A program made the translations under genes and the position numbers. From an uncultured Myxococcales bacterium (GTDB lineage: Bacteria; Myxococcota; Myxococcia; Myxococcales; Myxococcaceae), in the NCBI GenBank assembly GCA_937980205.1, contig CALJKW010000016.1:124001-188000 (forward strand): a stretch of 64,000 nucleotides of DNA, read 5' to 3'. Positions 17,634-25,377 of this stretch are shown one piece after another. The notes beneath the pieces are model-generated. The model made no database searches and was not told where the DNA came from. It saw only the letters and a list, made by a program, of their open reading frames with translations. Position 1 is the stretch's first letter; the number at the start of each line of letters is the position of its first letter.

Positions 17634-18178
17634 ATCGAGGGGCCGTAGTACCAGGCCGTCATCGCGAAGCGCTCGGCGTGGGCCGGCAGCACCTCGTGCT
17701 CGACGCGGTCGGAGAGGAAGACGACCAGGCGGCCGAGCAGCGGCTCGACGTCGACGGGCGGGTCGACGTGCAGGCGCAGCTGCCCGCCGTGCTCCGGACG
17801 CCACGCTTCGTTGAGGTAGACGATCGCGGTGACGCGGCGGTTGTCCGAGCCGGGGAAGGCATCGCGGTGCCGCACGTAGCGCGCGCCGGCGTCGTAGCGG
17901 GCGAGCTGCACGTCGAAGCGCGTGAGGCCGAGGTACGCGGTGCGGTTGAGCTCTTGCCGCAGCGCCTCGAACGTCTCGTGCAGCGGCGAGGCGTCGACCC
18001 ACGTCGTCTCGTCGCTGCGGACCGTGGGGTCGAGCTCGCGGTTCTTGCGGATGCCGGCGCGGGAGAGCGGCTGGGCGCGGGCGAACTGAAGGGCTGCGTT
18101 CGCGAGCTCGGGCGGGATGACGGCATCGCTGACGCTCCAGCCCTTCTCGCCGAGCTCTTCAGCGATTCGCTCTCTCAC
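17630..18178 (-). CDS. 2-oxoglutarate/Fe(II)-dependent oxygenase (prolyl-4-hydroxylase-like fold)
   Basis: 182 residues from the GTG at 18178, chosen for the GAGGGGG just upstream; a GTG at 18190 is possible. The iron triad is visible: H-x-D in YVRHRDAF and the distal His in RVEHEVLPA, with an Arg eight residues later as the 2-oxoglutarate ligand. TAIVYLNEAW and GGQLRLH match the jelly-roll core of the P4H superfamily. Members hydroxylate protein side chains or small molecules. The start lies inside the end of the upstream cytochrome gene, so translation is probably coupled. Substrate unknown. Confidence 0.85.
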   Translation of the reverse strand: MRERIAEELGEKGWSVSDAVIPPELANAALQFARAQPLSRAGIRKNRELDPTVRSDETTWVDASPLHETFEALRQELNRTAYLGLTRFDVQLARYDAGARYVRHRDAFPGSDNRRVTAIVYLNEAWRPEHGGQLRLHVDPPVDVEPLLGRLVVFLSDRVEHEVLPAHAERFAMTAWYYGPSI

Positions 18179-20195
18179 CGGCCCCCTCACCGCGGGAGGT
18201 CAGGTTTCGGACGGGGACCGGGTTGCGCTCTGCGGCGCAGCCTTCGATGTTCTTCGAGCACGCGGCGCGCACGCTCGAGAAGTTGTCGGGCACGCGGTAC
18301 TGCAGCGCGCGGTCGAGCGCCACTGCGGCGCCTTCTCCGGCCAGCGCGGCGAGCGACAGCGCCTGCACGCGCAGCAGGTCGGGCTCGCGCGGCTGCAGCT
18401 CGAGCCCCCGCCGTGCGGCCTCGAGCGCCTCGGCGTCTTTCCCGGCGCTGCCGAGCGCGACGGCCAGCAGGCGCCACGCCTCGAGGTCGGTCGGCGCCTT
18501 CTTCACGCACTTCTCGAACTCGACGCTGGCTTCCTTCCATCGCCAGACCTGCGCGAGCGCGAGGCCGCGCAGGCGATCGAGCGCCGGGTGGCCGGGGGTG
18601 AGGCGCTCCGCCTTCGTGCACCACTCGACCGCCTCGGCGGTGCGGCCCTGGCGACCGTCGAGGCCGGCGAGCGCGGCCATCACGCGCGCCTTCGACAGGT
18701 CGTCCGGCGCGAGCTCGAGCGCCGAGAGCAGCGGCGCGCGCGCCTCGTCGGCGTATTCCTGCAGCGCGCCCGACAGCGCGAGGCCGTGGAAGTACTTCCG
18801 CTCCCACAGCGGCACGAACGACGTGACCGGCCGGCCGAGCGTCTCGCGCGCCTGGGAGATCTCGGTCACCGGCTGCTCGACGCACGGGTCGAGCGCGACG
18901 CCGTTGAAGCGCTTCGAGGCGGTGGTGAACGCCTGCCCGAAGGCGGTCTGCGACTCGGCGCAGGCGGCGCGGCGCAGCGTCTCGTTGCGGCTCTTGTGCA
19001 ACAGGCGCGCGGTCACCGTCAGGGGCTGCACCGCGTCGGCCGGCACCTGCAGGCGGTAGCGCGCCGCCTGCACGCCGCGCGGCTCGAGCGTGCGGTTCCA
19101 GACGGCAGTGACGAAGCGGTGCGTCTCGCGCAGCTTCACCGGAGTGCCGTTCTTGTCGAGCACCTCGCTGCGCAGCGCGTGCGAGTCGTCGGCGGCGAGC
19201 CGGCGGCCGCGCGCGTCGGTGACGACGACCTCGACGCGGGTGTCCTGCGCGTCCATCACTCCGCCGGGGAAGCGGTGGCCGACGAGCAGGTTGCGGATGA
19301 CGACGTCGAACGCGAGCAGGCCGTCGTCGAGCGAGGCGCCGGGGGCGATGTCGACGCTGGCGACTCCGCGGAGGAACTTGCGGTAGCGCTCGACCTGCGC
19401 GGCGTCGCCCTGCATCGCCGCCATCCACGAGTGGCCGCCGAGGAAGCGGTGCGAAGAGATGACGCCCTTCTTCGCGCTGACGTCCCCTTGCGGAGCGGCT
19501 TCCTTCTGCATGTGACAGCCGCGGCAGTCGTTCTGGGCGAGCTCGGCGTCGATGCGCGTCGCCTTCGAGCCGCCGTATTCGCTGCGCGACCAGGGGGTGA
19601 AGTCGTCCATGCCGAAGAACGCGCTCGCGTTGCCGGTGGTCTCGTCGAGGAACGAGCGGTGGCAGCTGCCGCACAGCTCCGCGGTGCGCAGCGCCTTCGG
19701 AGCCACGCGCGCGCGGTGCCTGGCGAGCGAGCCGACCGGGTCCTCGGTGGTGGGGATCGGGATCTCGTCGGTGTCGAGCGCGTAGCTGCCGTTGCCGTCG
19801 GGGCGCGTCGAGACGATGCCGTGGCAGGTCTGGCAGGTGATCGCCGCGTGCGCGCGGGTGTCGTCGGGCTTCACGTCGTGCACGTCCATCGCTCCGTCGG
19901 TGAGCAGCGCGACGTCGTGGCAGGCGGCGCACATGCGGCTGGGCTTGAGGCCGGCCTCCATGCGCAGGCGGTCGACGCTCAGGCGATAGACCGGGTTGTT
20001 GAACGAGGCGAACGCGTGGGCGCTGGTGCGCCACTGCGCGACGACGTCGAGGTGGCAGCCACCGCAGGTCTGCACGTCGCGCAGCTCGGCGCCGTGGACC
20101 GCGCCGTCTCCGGCGACCTCGAGCTGGCCGGGGTTGAAGGGACCCTTCGACTCGGGGAGCAGCGGCGCGGCGGCCAGCATCAGCGAGAGGATCAC
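18159..20195 (-). CDS. Secreted pentaheme cytochrome c with C-terminal TPR region
   Basis: 678 residues, GTG start. A short hydrophobic leader (MILSLMLAAAPLL) precedes five CxxCH heme-binding motifs at residues 44, 89, 121, 175 and 224 (CGGCH, CAACH, CQTCH, CGSCH, CRGCH). The first resembles the cytochrome c-554 family. Residues about 230-430 form a beta-rich region (VIRNLLVGHRFPGGVMDAQDT), and residues 450-650 hold TPR-like helices (ARVMAALAGLDGRQGRTAEA...). Multiheme domain plus TPRs in one chain suggests periplasmic electron transfer within a larger complex. Divergent from the gene at 20236 with a 40-base spacer. It is followed by an overlapping 2OG oxygenase gene. Confidence 0.88.
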   Translation of the reverse strand: MILSLMLAAAPLLPESKGPFNPGQLEVAGDGAVHGAELRDVQTCGGCHLDVVAQWRTSAHAFASFNNPVYRLSVDRLRMEAGLKPSRMCAACHDVALLTDGAMDVHDVKPDDTRAHAAITCQTCHGIVSTRPDGNGSYALDTDEIPIPTTEDPVGSLARHRARVAPKALRTAELCGSCHRSFLDETTGNASAFFGMDDFTPWSRSEYGGSKATRIDAELAQNDCRGCHMQKEAAPQGDVSAKKGVISSHRFLGGHSWMAAMQGDAAQVERYRKFLRGVASVDIAPGASLDDGLLAFDVVIRNLLVGHRFPGGVMDAQDTRVEVVVTDARGRRLAADDSHALRSEVLDKNGTPVKLRETHRFVTAVWNRTLEPRGVQAARYRLQVPADAVQPLTVTARLLHKSRNETLRRAACAESQTAFGQAFTTASKRFNGVALDPCVEQPVTEISQARETLGRPVTSFVPLWERKYFHGLALSGALQEYADEARAPLLSALELAPDDLSKARVMAALAGLDGRQGRTAEAVEWCTKAERLTPGHPALDRLRGLALAQVWRWKEASVEFEKCVKKAPTDLEAWRLLAVALGSAGKDAEALEAARRGLELQPREPDLLRVQALSLAALAGEGAAVALDRALQYRVPDNFSSVRAACSKNIEGCAAERNPVPVRNLTSRGEGAGERANR

Positions 20196-20220
20196 GAGCG
20201 CTACCTACAACAACTTACGG

Positions 20221-20226
20221 TAGGGT
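20221..20226 (+). promoter_or_regulatory. Putative -10 box (TAGGGT) of the secreted protein/HAD operon
   Basis: TAGGGT ends 9 bases before the GTG at 20236. The 40-base divergent spacer also has TAGGTA on the minus strand 6 bases before the GTG at 20195, and a small inverted repeat CTACC/GGTAG around it. Confidence 0.4.
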
Positions 20227-20235
20227 GCGCGCCGC

Positions 20236-21363
20236 GTGCTGCTCGCGCTGCTCCTCGCCATCTCCGACGCGGGTTCCTCCGACGCGGGTTCCCAGAGGCC
20301 GTTCGAGCTCGGGCCCGAGGTTCGCGCGCTGTACGACGTCGTCACCTGCCAGCCCGACGCCGGCATACCCGCGTACTGCAAGCGCCAGGAGCCGCGGTTC
20401 AAGCGCTTCCGCGAGCACTGGGGCGCGAAGTCCTACGAGTTCCTGAAGACGACGCAGCCCGCAGAGCTGCCGCCCGAGCTGGTGTACCCGTTCGGCGGCG
20501 GCGATCTGATGATGGCGCTCGCGACGTTCCCGAAGGCCGAGGTCATCACCACGCTGTCGCTCGAGCTCGCCGGCGATCCGCGGCGGCTCAGAGGGCTCGA
20601 CCCGGCGAGGCTCAAGGCCAGCCTCGACGGCATCTTCGAGGCGAGCGGCTCGACGCTGACGTCGAACGACTCGAAGAGCGTGAACCTGTCGAAGATTCAG
20701 CAAGGTGAGCTGCCGGGGCAGCTGTCGATGCACCTCATCGGCCTCGCGCTCAACGGGCAGGTGCCGATCGCCGCGCGCTACTTCCGCATCGAGGCCGACG
20801 GCGCGCTGCACTACTACTCGAAGGACGAGGTCGACGCGCTCGAGGGCAAGACGGCGCAGCAGCTCAAGTCGAACTGGAAGCCGCCCGACTTCTCGCCGGC
20901 GTTCGCGAACGTCGAGGTCGAGTTCGTGCCGGCCGCCGAGCCCACCGCGAAGCCGCGCATCTTCCGCCACATCGGCGCGAACCTCTCGAACGCGGGGCTC
21001 GAGCAGACGCCGGGTGTCGTCAAACACCTCGAGGCCAAAGGCCGCGTCGCCGCGATGACGAAGGCCGCCAGCTACCTGCTCTGGCGCGAGGAGTTCTCGA
21101 TCATCCGCAAGTACCTCGTCGAGCACGCGCGCTTCATGATGTCGGACTCGACGGGCGTGCTGCCGCGCTTCTGGCCGAAGACCTGCGCCGTGAAGACGTA
21201 CGGGCAGTTCGACGTGTCGTTCCTGCGCACGTGGGAGCTGCTCCAGACCGAGCTCTCCGACGAGTTCAAGAAGCAGCCCCAGCGCCGGCTGCCGATGCGG
21301 TTCGGCTACCCGGACGGCAGCCCGGAGAAGAAGAGCCACATGTTCACGGTGGAGTGCCCATGA
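20236..21363 (+). CDS. Secreted protein of unknown function
   Basis: 375 residues. The GTG start leads into a short signal (MLLALLLAISDAG) followed by a duplicated SDAGS. The mature part looks like one compact alpha/beta domain with no obvious motif. Segments such as YPFGGGDLMMALATFPKAEV and SYLLWREEFSIIRKYLVEHA are well conserved in style. I have a general memory of similar proteins in myxobacterial genomes, but cannot name a family. The stop overlaps the ATG of the HAD gene (ATGA), so the two are cotranscribed. Confidence 0.7.
   Translation: MLLALLLAISDAGSSDAGSQRPFELGPEVRALYDVVTCQPDAGIPAYCKRQEPRFKRFREHWGAKSYEFLKTTQPAELPPELVYPFGGGDLMMALATFPKAEVITTLSLELAGDPRRLRGLDPARLKASLDGIFEASGSTLTSNDSKSVNLSKIQQGELPGQLSMHLIGLALNGQVPIAARYFRIEADGALHYYSKDEVDALEGKTAQQLKSNWKPPDFSPAFANVEVEFVPAAEPTAKPRIFRHIGANLSNAGLEQTPGVVKHLEAKGRVAAMTKAASYLLWREEFSIIRKYLVEHARFMMSDSTGVLPRFWPKTCAVKTYGQFDVSFLRTWELLQTELSDEFKKQPQRRLPMRFGYPDGSPEKKSHMFTVECP
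20263..20292 (+). repeat. 15-base tandem duplication in the signal-peptide region
   Basis: TCCGACGCGGGTTCC occurs twice in direct tandem and encodes SDAGS twice. It keeps the frame and lengthens the stretch after the signal peptide. Probably slippage. Confidence 0.9.
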
Positions 21364-22001
21364 GCATCCGCGGCGTCATCTTCGATCTCGACGGCACGCT
21401 GCTCGACTCGATCGGAGACATCGGCGGCGCCATGAACGACGCGCTCGCCGCGCGCGGCTGGCCCACGCACCCCTTGTCCGCGTACCTGCGCTTCGTCGGC
21501 GAGGGCGTGGAGATGCTCGCGCGCCGCGCCGCTCCGCCGGGCACGGACGACATCGGCAAGCTCGTCGACGAGTACCGCGCCCTCTACGCGGCGCGCATGG
21601 AGCGCGAGACGAAGCCGTACCCGGGCATCGCCGACATGCTCGACGCGCTGCAGGTGCGCGGGCTCGACCTGGCGGTGCTGTCGAACAAGCGTGACGACTT
21701 CACCGTCGAGCTCGTGCGCCGGCAGCTCTCGAAGTGGAGGTTCTCGGACGTCCGCGGCGAGCGGCGCGAGGTGCCGCGCAAGCCCGACCCCACGGCGGCG
21801 CTGCAGCTCGCTGCGGTGATGAAGCTGAAGCCCGAGGAGATCGCCTTCGTCGGCGACACGCCGATCGACGTGAAGACGGCCCTGGCGGCGGGCATGTTGC
21901 CCGTCGCGGTGCTGTGGGGCTTCCGCACGCGCGAGGAACTGCACGCCGCCGGCGCGCGACACATCCTCGAGCGGCCCGACGAGCTGCTCGCCCTTCTGTG
22001 A
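21360..22001 (+). CDS. gph: HAD-superfamily hydrolase, phosphoglycolate-phosphatase-like
   Basis: 213 residues. All HAD motifs are present: I, DLDGTLLDS near the N-terminus with the nucleophile Asp; II, LSNK; III, the Lys of PRKPDP; IV, GDTPIDVKTA. The cap is the alpha-helical C1 type found in Gph/PGMB proteins. Length is usual for the family. It probably dephosphorylates phosphoglycolate or a similar small phosphoester. The assignment to phosphoglycolate is by similarity only. The ATG at 21360 overlaps the previous stop. Confidence 0.88.
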   Translation: MSIRGVIFDLDGTLLDSIGDIGGAMNDALAARGWPTHPLSAYLRFVGEGVEMLARRAAPPGTDDIGKLVDEYRALYAARMERETKPYPGIADMLDALQVRGLDLAVLSNKRDDFTVELVRRQLSKWRFSDVRGERREVPRKPDPTAALQLAAVMKLKPEEIAFVGDTPIDVKTALAAGMLPVAVLWGFRTREELHAAGARHILERPDELLALL

Positions 22002-22003
22002 CC

Positions 22004-22009
22004 TAAGCT
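22004..22009 (+). promoter_or_regulatory. Putative -10 box (TAAGCT) of the zinc-finger membrane protein gene
   Basis: TAAGCT ends 6 bases before the GTG at 22016, directly after the stop of the HAD gene. It would give the downstream gene its own start. Confidence 0.35.
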
Positions 22010-22015
22010 TGCCCC

Positions 22016-22540
22016 GTGGAGCTCGACGACCCGTGGTTCCAGCCGCCGGCATGCCACCGGCACCCACACCGCGCCTCCGCCGCGCCGTGCGAGCGGTGCG
22101 GCACGTTCTGCTGCAGCGACTGCCTGGACTCGGCGGCCCGAGGCCTGTGCGAGCCGTGCGCGGCCGTCTCGACACACGCGCAGCGCACGCGTGAGGCGAT
22201 GAACATCGCGTGGAAGCTGGCCCTCGCCCCCGGGCTGATCGCGCTCGCGTCGATGTCGCGCCTCGCGCACCAGCGAGACGTGCCGCCGATCTTCGCGCTG
22301 TGGCTCGTGCCGCTGGTGCTCGCGTTCGGCGTCGCGAAGACCGAGCGCGCCGGCGTCGCGTGGCTCGGCACGCTCGCGAGCATCGCGCTGCTGGTGTGGT
22401 TCGCGCTCGGCGTGACGTACGCCGGCACGTACGAGCGCTTCATCGATCTCCTGATGCTGTCGATCGCTCCGCTCGTCGCGCTGCCCGGGTGCGTGCGACT
22501 GACGCGCGTCACGTCGCGCTTGCGGCTCTCCGCGGCCTGA
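22016..22540 (+). CDS. B-box-type zinc-finger membrane protein
   Basis: 174 residues, GTG start. The first 45 residues hold a Cys/His cluster (CHRHPHR, CERCGTFCCSDC, CEPC) like the B-box-type zinc fingers that precede membrane helices in many bacterial proteins. Four hydrophobic helices follow (about 60-75, 88-105, 110-130, 145-160). No enzymatic motif is seen. Function unknown. It ends 67 bases before the FGE-like gene, which has its own -10-like box. Confidence 0.7.
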   Translation: MELDDPWFQPPACHRHPHRASAAPCERCGTFCCSDCLDSAARGLCEPCAAVSTHAQRTREAMNIAWKLALAPGLIALASMSRLAHQRDVPPIFALWLVPLVLAFGVAKTERAGVAWLGTLASIALLVWFALGVTYAGTYERFIDLLMLSIAPLVALPGCVRLTRVTSRLRLSAA

Positions 22541-22593
22541 AGTGGTTCTGGCTCGCCATCGCACAGGCAATTTTCGAACTGCTGGATCATCGC

Positions 22594-22599
22594 TAGAGT
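22594..22599 (+). promoter_or_regulatory. Putative -10 box (TAGAGT) of the FGE/kinase/HEAT/HD cluster
   Basis: TAGAGT ends 8 bases before the ATG at 22608. The 67-base spacer is locally AT-richer; TTTTCG lies 17 bases upstream as a weak -35. Confidence 0.4.
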
Positions 22600-22607
22600 C
22601 CGCCTTC

Positions 22608-23546
22608 ATGAGGCTGACCTCGGCCGTGGTCCTCCTTTGCGCGGCGGTGGCGTTCGCCGCCGGAGCCGCGCGCAAGGTGACGATCAAGAAGCGGGGCGGA
22701 GAGGTCGTGAAGGGCACCGTCGTCTCCGAGATGGAGACGGGGTACCTCATCAAGCTCGAGACCGGGAAGACGGTGCCGGTGAAGTACGAAGAGGTCGCCG
22801 ACCTCGTGGAGGGGGACGCGCGCACGCCGCCGCCTCCGGCGTCGACTCCGGGAGGCAGCGGGCTGCCGCCACCGCCGCCACCACCGCCGCCTCCTCCTCC
22901 GTCTTCGGTGCCTGGGCCGCCGCCGCCGGTGGGCGCAGCGCAGCCGTGTCTGCCGAACGAGGTCTACGTGCAGTTCGGTGAGCACGACGACGTCACGGGC
23001 GCGATCTGCGCCCAGCTGACGGAGGTGACGGTCGCCGACTACCAGGCGTGCGTGAGCGCGCGCGCGTGCGGCGCCGAGGGCCTGCGGTGCGGGCGCGCGG
23101 CGAACTGGGGCGCGCCCGATCGGCAGCAGCACCCGATCAACTGCGTGACGGCGAAGCAGGCCGAGTCGTACTGCGCGTGGCGCAAGGCGCGGCTGCCGGC
23201 GTTGCTCGAGTTCCAGGCGCTGGCCCGCCGGCACGACGGCGAAGGCCCGTACCCGTGGGGCAACGACTCGCCCGACGGCCGCGCCTGCTGGAGCGGCGAC
23301 ACGGCGAAGCGCGGCACCTGCCCGGTGGGCAGCTTTCCGACGGGCGCCGGCCGCTCGGGGGTGCTCGACATCTCCGGCAACGTCTGGGAGTGGACGGCGA
23401 CGGAGAAGCGCCGCGACCGCGTCTTCGCGGGCGGCGGGTGGAGCGACTCGCACGACGGCCGCCTCGAGACGACGAGCGAGAACCGCCACGCGAGCGACTC
23501 GCAGACCGAGGACCTGGGCTTCCGCTGCGTTCGTACCGTGAGGTGA
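22608..23546 (+). CDS. Secreted FGE/SUMF1-domain protein with N-terminal SH3-like region
   Basis: 312 residues. A signal peptide (MRLTSAVVLLCAAVAFAAGA) is followed by a small beta domain (KVTIKKRGGEVVKGTVVSEM...VPVKYEEVADLVEGD), then a run of 12 prolines, then a formylglycine-generating-enzyme-like domain from about residue 130. The FGE hallmarks are there: LTEVTVADYQAC, PINCVTAKQAESYCAWRKAR, LPALLEFQALARR, YPWGND, DISGNVWEWT, GGGWSDS and GFRCVR. The active-site Cys of true FGEs is not visible near the GGGW motif, so it is probably a binding domain. It lies 15 bases before a Ser/Thr kinase gene, a frequent pairing. Confidence 0.85.
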   Translation: MRLTSAVVLLCAAVAFAAGAARKVTIKKRGGEVVKGTVVSEMETGYLIKLETGKTVPVKYEEVADLVEGDARTPPPPASTPGGSGLPPPPPPPPPPPPSSVPGPPPPVGAAQPCLPNEVYVQFGEHDDVTGAICAQLTEVTVADYQACVSARACGAEGLRCGRAANWGAPDRQQHPINCVTAKQAESYCAWRKARLPALLEFQALARRHDGEGPYPWGNDSPDGRACWSGDTAKRGTCPVGSFPTGAGRSGVLDISGNVWEWTATEKRRDRVFAGGGWSDSHDGRLETTSENRHASDSQTEDLGFRCVRTVR

Positions 23547-23561
23547 GCTCCAAGAGCCGCG

Positions 23562-25349
23562 ATGCAGCCTCAGTCCTCTCCACAGCTGTACCTGAGGCCA
23601 TCGAGCGCGCTCGATCGCAAGAACATGGGGAAGTACGAGGTGCTCTGCCGCCTCGCGACCGGCGGCATGGCCGAGATCTTCCTCGCGTACCAGCGAGGCC
23701 TCGCCGGCTTCCGGAAGATCGTGGTGCTCAAGAGCATCCTCCCGGACGTCCGCGGCGAAGAAGAGCTCGTGCGCATGTTCCTCGCCGAGGCGCAGATCAC
23801 CGCGCAGTTCAACCACCCGCACATCGCGCAGGTGTTTGATCTCGACATCGACGGCGACGTGCTGTTCCTCGCGATGGAGTTCGTGCAGGGCTGCACGCTC
23901 ATCGAGCTCGCGCGCGCGCTCGACAAGGCGCAGGAGGCGATGCCCATCGGCTTCACGCTGCGCGCGGTGCGCGACACGGCGCTCGCGCTGCACTACGCGC
24001 ACACGTTCACCGACGCGCGCGGCAAGAAGCTGCCGGTGATTCACCGCGACGTCGCCGAGAAGAACATCATGGTGACCCACGAGGGTGTCACCAAGCTGCT
24101 CGACTTCGGCATCGCGAAGAGCGGCGGCCGGAAGCTGACGATGGTCGGCACGGTGAAGGGCAGCACCGGGTACATGAGCCCCGAGCAGGTGCGGGGCGAG
24201 ACCGTCGATCTGCGCAGCGACGTGTTCTCGCTGGGCGTCGTCATGCACGAGTGTCTCACCGGGTACCGGCTGTTCCGCGGGAAGACGCCCGAGGACTCGA
24301 TGATGAAGACGCTGGAGGCGAACGTGATGCCTCCATCGCTGAACAACCCCGAGGTGTCGCCCGAGCTCGATCGCGTCGTGCTGAAGGCGCTCGAGCGCGA
24401 CCGCGAGCACCGGTTCGCGTCGGCGCTCGAGTTCGCGCGCGAGATCGAGCGCGTCGGCGGCGATGCGCTGTGGCAGCAGGACAAGTGCGGCGAGCTCGTG
24501 CAGCGGCACTTCGGCTTCCGGCAAGAGCAGGTGCGCGACCTCATCAACGGCATGCAGGAGCAGAGCGGCGAGTCCGGCATCTCGCAGGTGTTCGCGGCGA
24601 TCCAGGCCGCGAAGGGCGCGCCACTGCCGGGCGCCGCGGGGCCCATCGTCGCGGCGCCGCTGCCCGAGCGGCCGACGGACCAGACGCTGCCCGCGCCGAT
24701 CAGCGAGGTCACGCGCGCGATCGAGCAGGCGCAGGAAGGGCGGGGCCGGCAGGACCGCACCGAAGAGCTGCCCGCGCATCAGAAGACCGTCGTCGCGCCG
24801 ATCGACTTCGCGCTGAACCCCGAGTCCGACGTCACGCCCGCGCACGCGCCGGAGCACGTGACCGACGTCAACTCGGCGCACGTGCCGGCGAACCCGCCGG
24901 TGTCGCTGCCGCCGTCGAAGCCGGTGCTGCCGCCTCCTCCGATGATGGATCCGCACCAGCAGGTGACGGCGCCGGCGGTGCAGGCGCCGTTCCCCGTGGC
25001 GCCTTCGTCGCCTGCGAGTCGGCCGCCGAGCCCTCCGAGCCGCCGCGTGATGCGGAGCACGAAGAAGAAGAGCCGCGGGCCGCTGTACGGGCTCATCGCG
25101 CTCGTGTGGGCCGCGGCGATCGTCGCGGTGATGATGGTGCTGCAGGTGGGCCCGTTCAGCGCGCCGCCGCCGAGGCCGGTGCTCGTCGCGCCGCCGCCGC
25201 CGATGCCCGAGCCGGCCCCCGAGCTGGAGTCGCCTTCGGCGCCCGCGCCGCCGGAGGAGGCGCCGACGGCCGTCGAGGAGCCGCCCGCGCCCGAGCCGGC
25301 GCCGGCGGCTCCGAAGCCGGCAGGCAAGCCGAAGCGCTCGAAGCGCTGA
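23562..25349 (+). CDS. Membrane Ser/Thr protein kinase with Pro-rich C-terminal linker
   Basis: 595 residues. The kinase domain spans about 23-300, with glycine loop ATGGMAEIF, K57, HRDVAEKN (161-168), DFG (181-183) and SPEQ. The catalytic set is complete, though HRDVAEKN differs from the common HRDLKPxN. A long disordered region rich in Pro, Ala and Glu (about 340-505) leads to one transmembrane helix (LYGLIALVWAAAIVAVMMVL) and a Pro/Ala/Lys tail outside. Likely cotranscribed with the FGE-like gene upstream and the HEAT and HD genes downstream. The signal sensed is unknown. Confidence 0.9.
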   Translation: MQPQSSPQLYLRPSSALDRKNMGKYEVLCRLATGGMAEIFLAYQRGLAGFRKIVVLKSILPDVRGEEELVRMFLAEAQITAQFNHPHIAQVFDLDIDGDVLFLAMEFVQGCTLIELARALDKAQEAMPIGFTLRAVRDTALALHYAHTFTDARGKKLPVIHRDVAEKNIMVTHEGVTKLLDFGIAKSGGRKLTMVGTVKGSTGYMSPEQVRGETVDLRSDVFSLGVVMHECLTGYRLFRGKTPEDSMMKTLEANVMPPSLNNPEVSPELDRVVLKALERDREHRFASALEFAREIERVGGDALWQQDKCGELVQRHFGFRQEQVRDLINGMQEQSGESGISQVFAAIQAAKGAPLPGAAGPIVAAPLPERPTDQTLPAPISEVTRAIEQAQEGRGRQDRTEELPAHQKTVVAPIDFALNPESDVTPAHAPEHVTDVNSAHVPANPPVSLPPSKPVLPPPPMMDPHQQVTAPAVQAPFPVAPSSPASRPPSPPSRRVMRSTKKKSRGPLYGLIALVWAAAIVAVMMVLQVGPFSAPPPRPVLVAPPPPMPEPAPELESPSAPAPPEEAPTAVEEPPAPEPAPAAPKPAGKPKRSKR

Positions 25350-25377
25350 CGGAAACTTGCGACACTCGCGCGGCCCC

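Noticed and set aside
22867..22912. CCGCCG-type run as a DNA repeat or structural site
   Set aside because: It encodes 12 consecutive prolines linking two domains of the FGE-like protein; codon-level repetition explains it.
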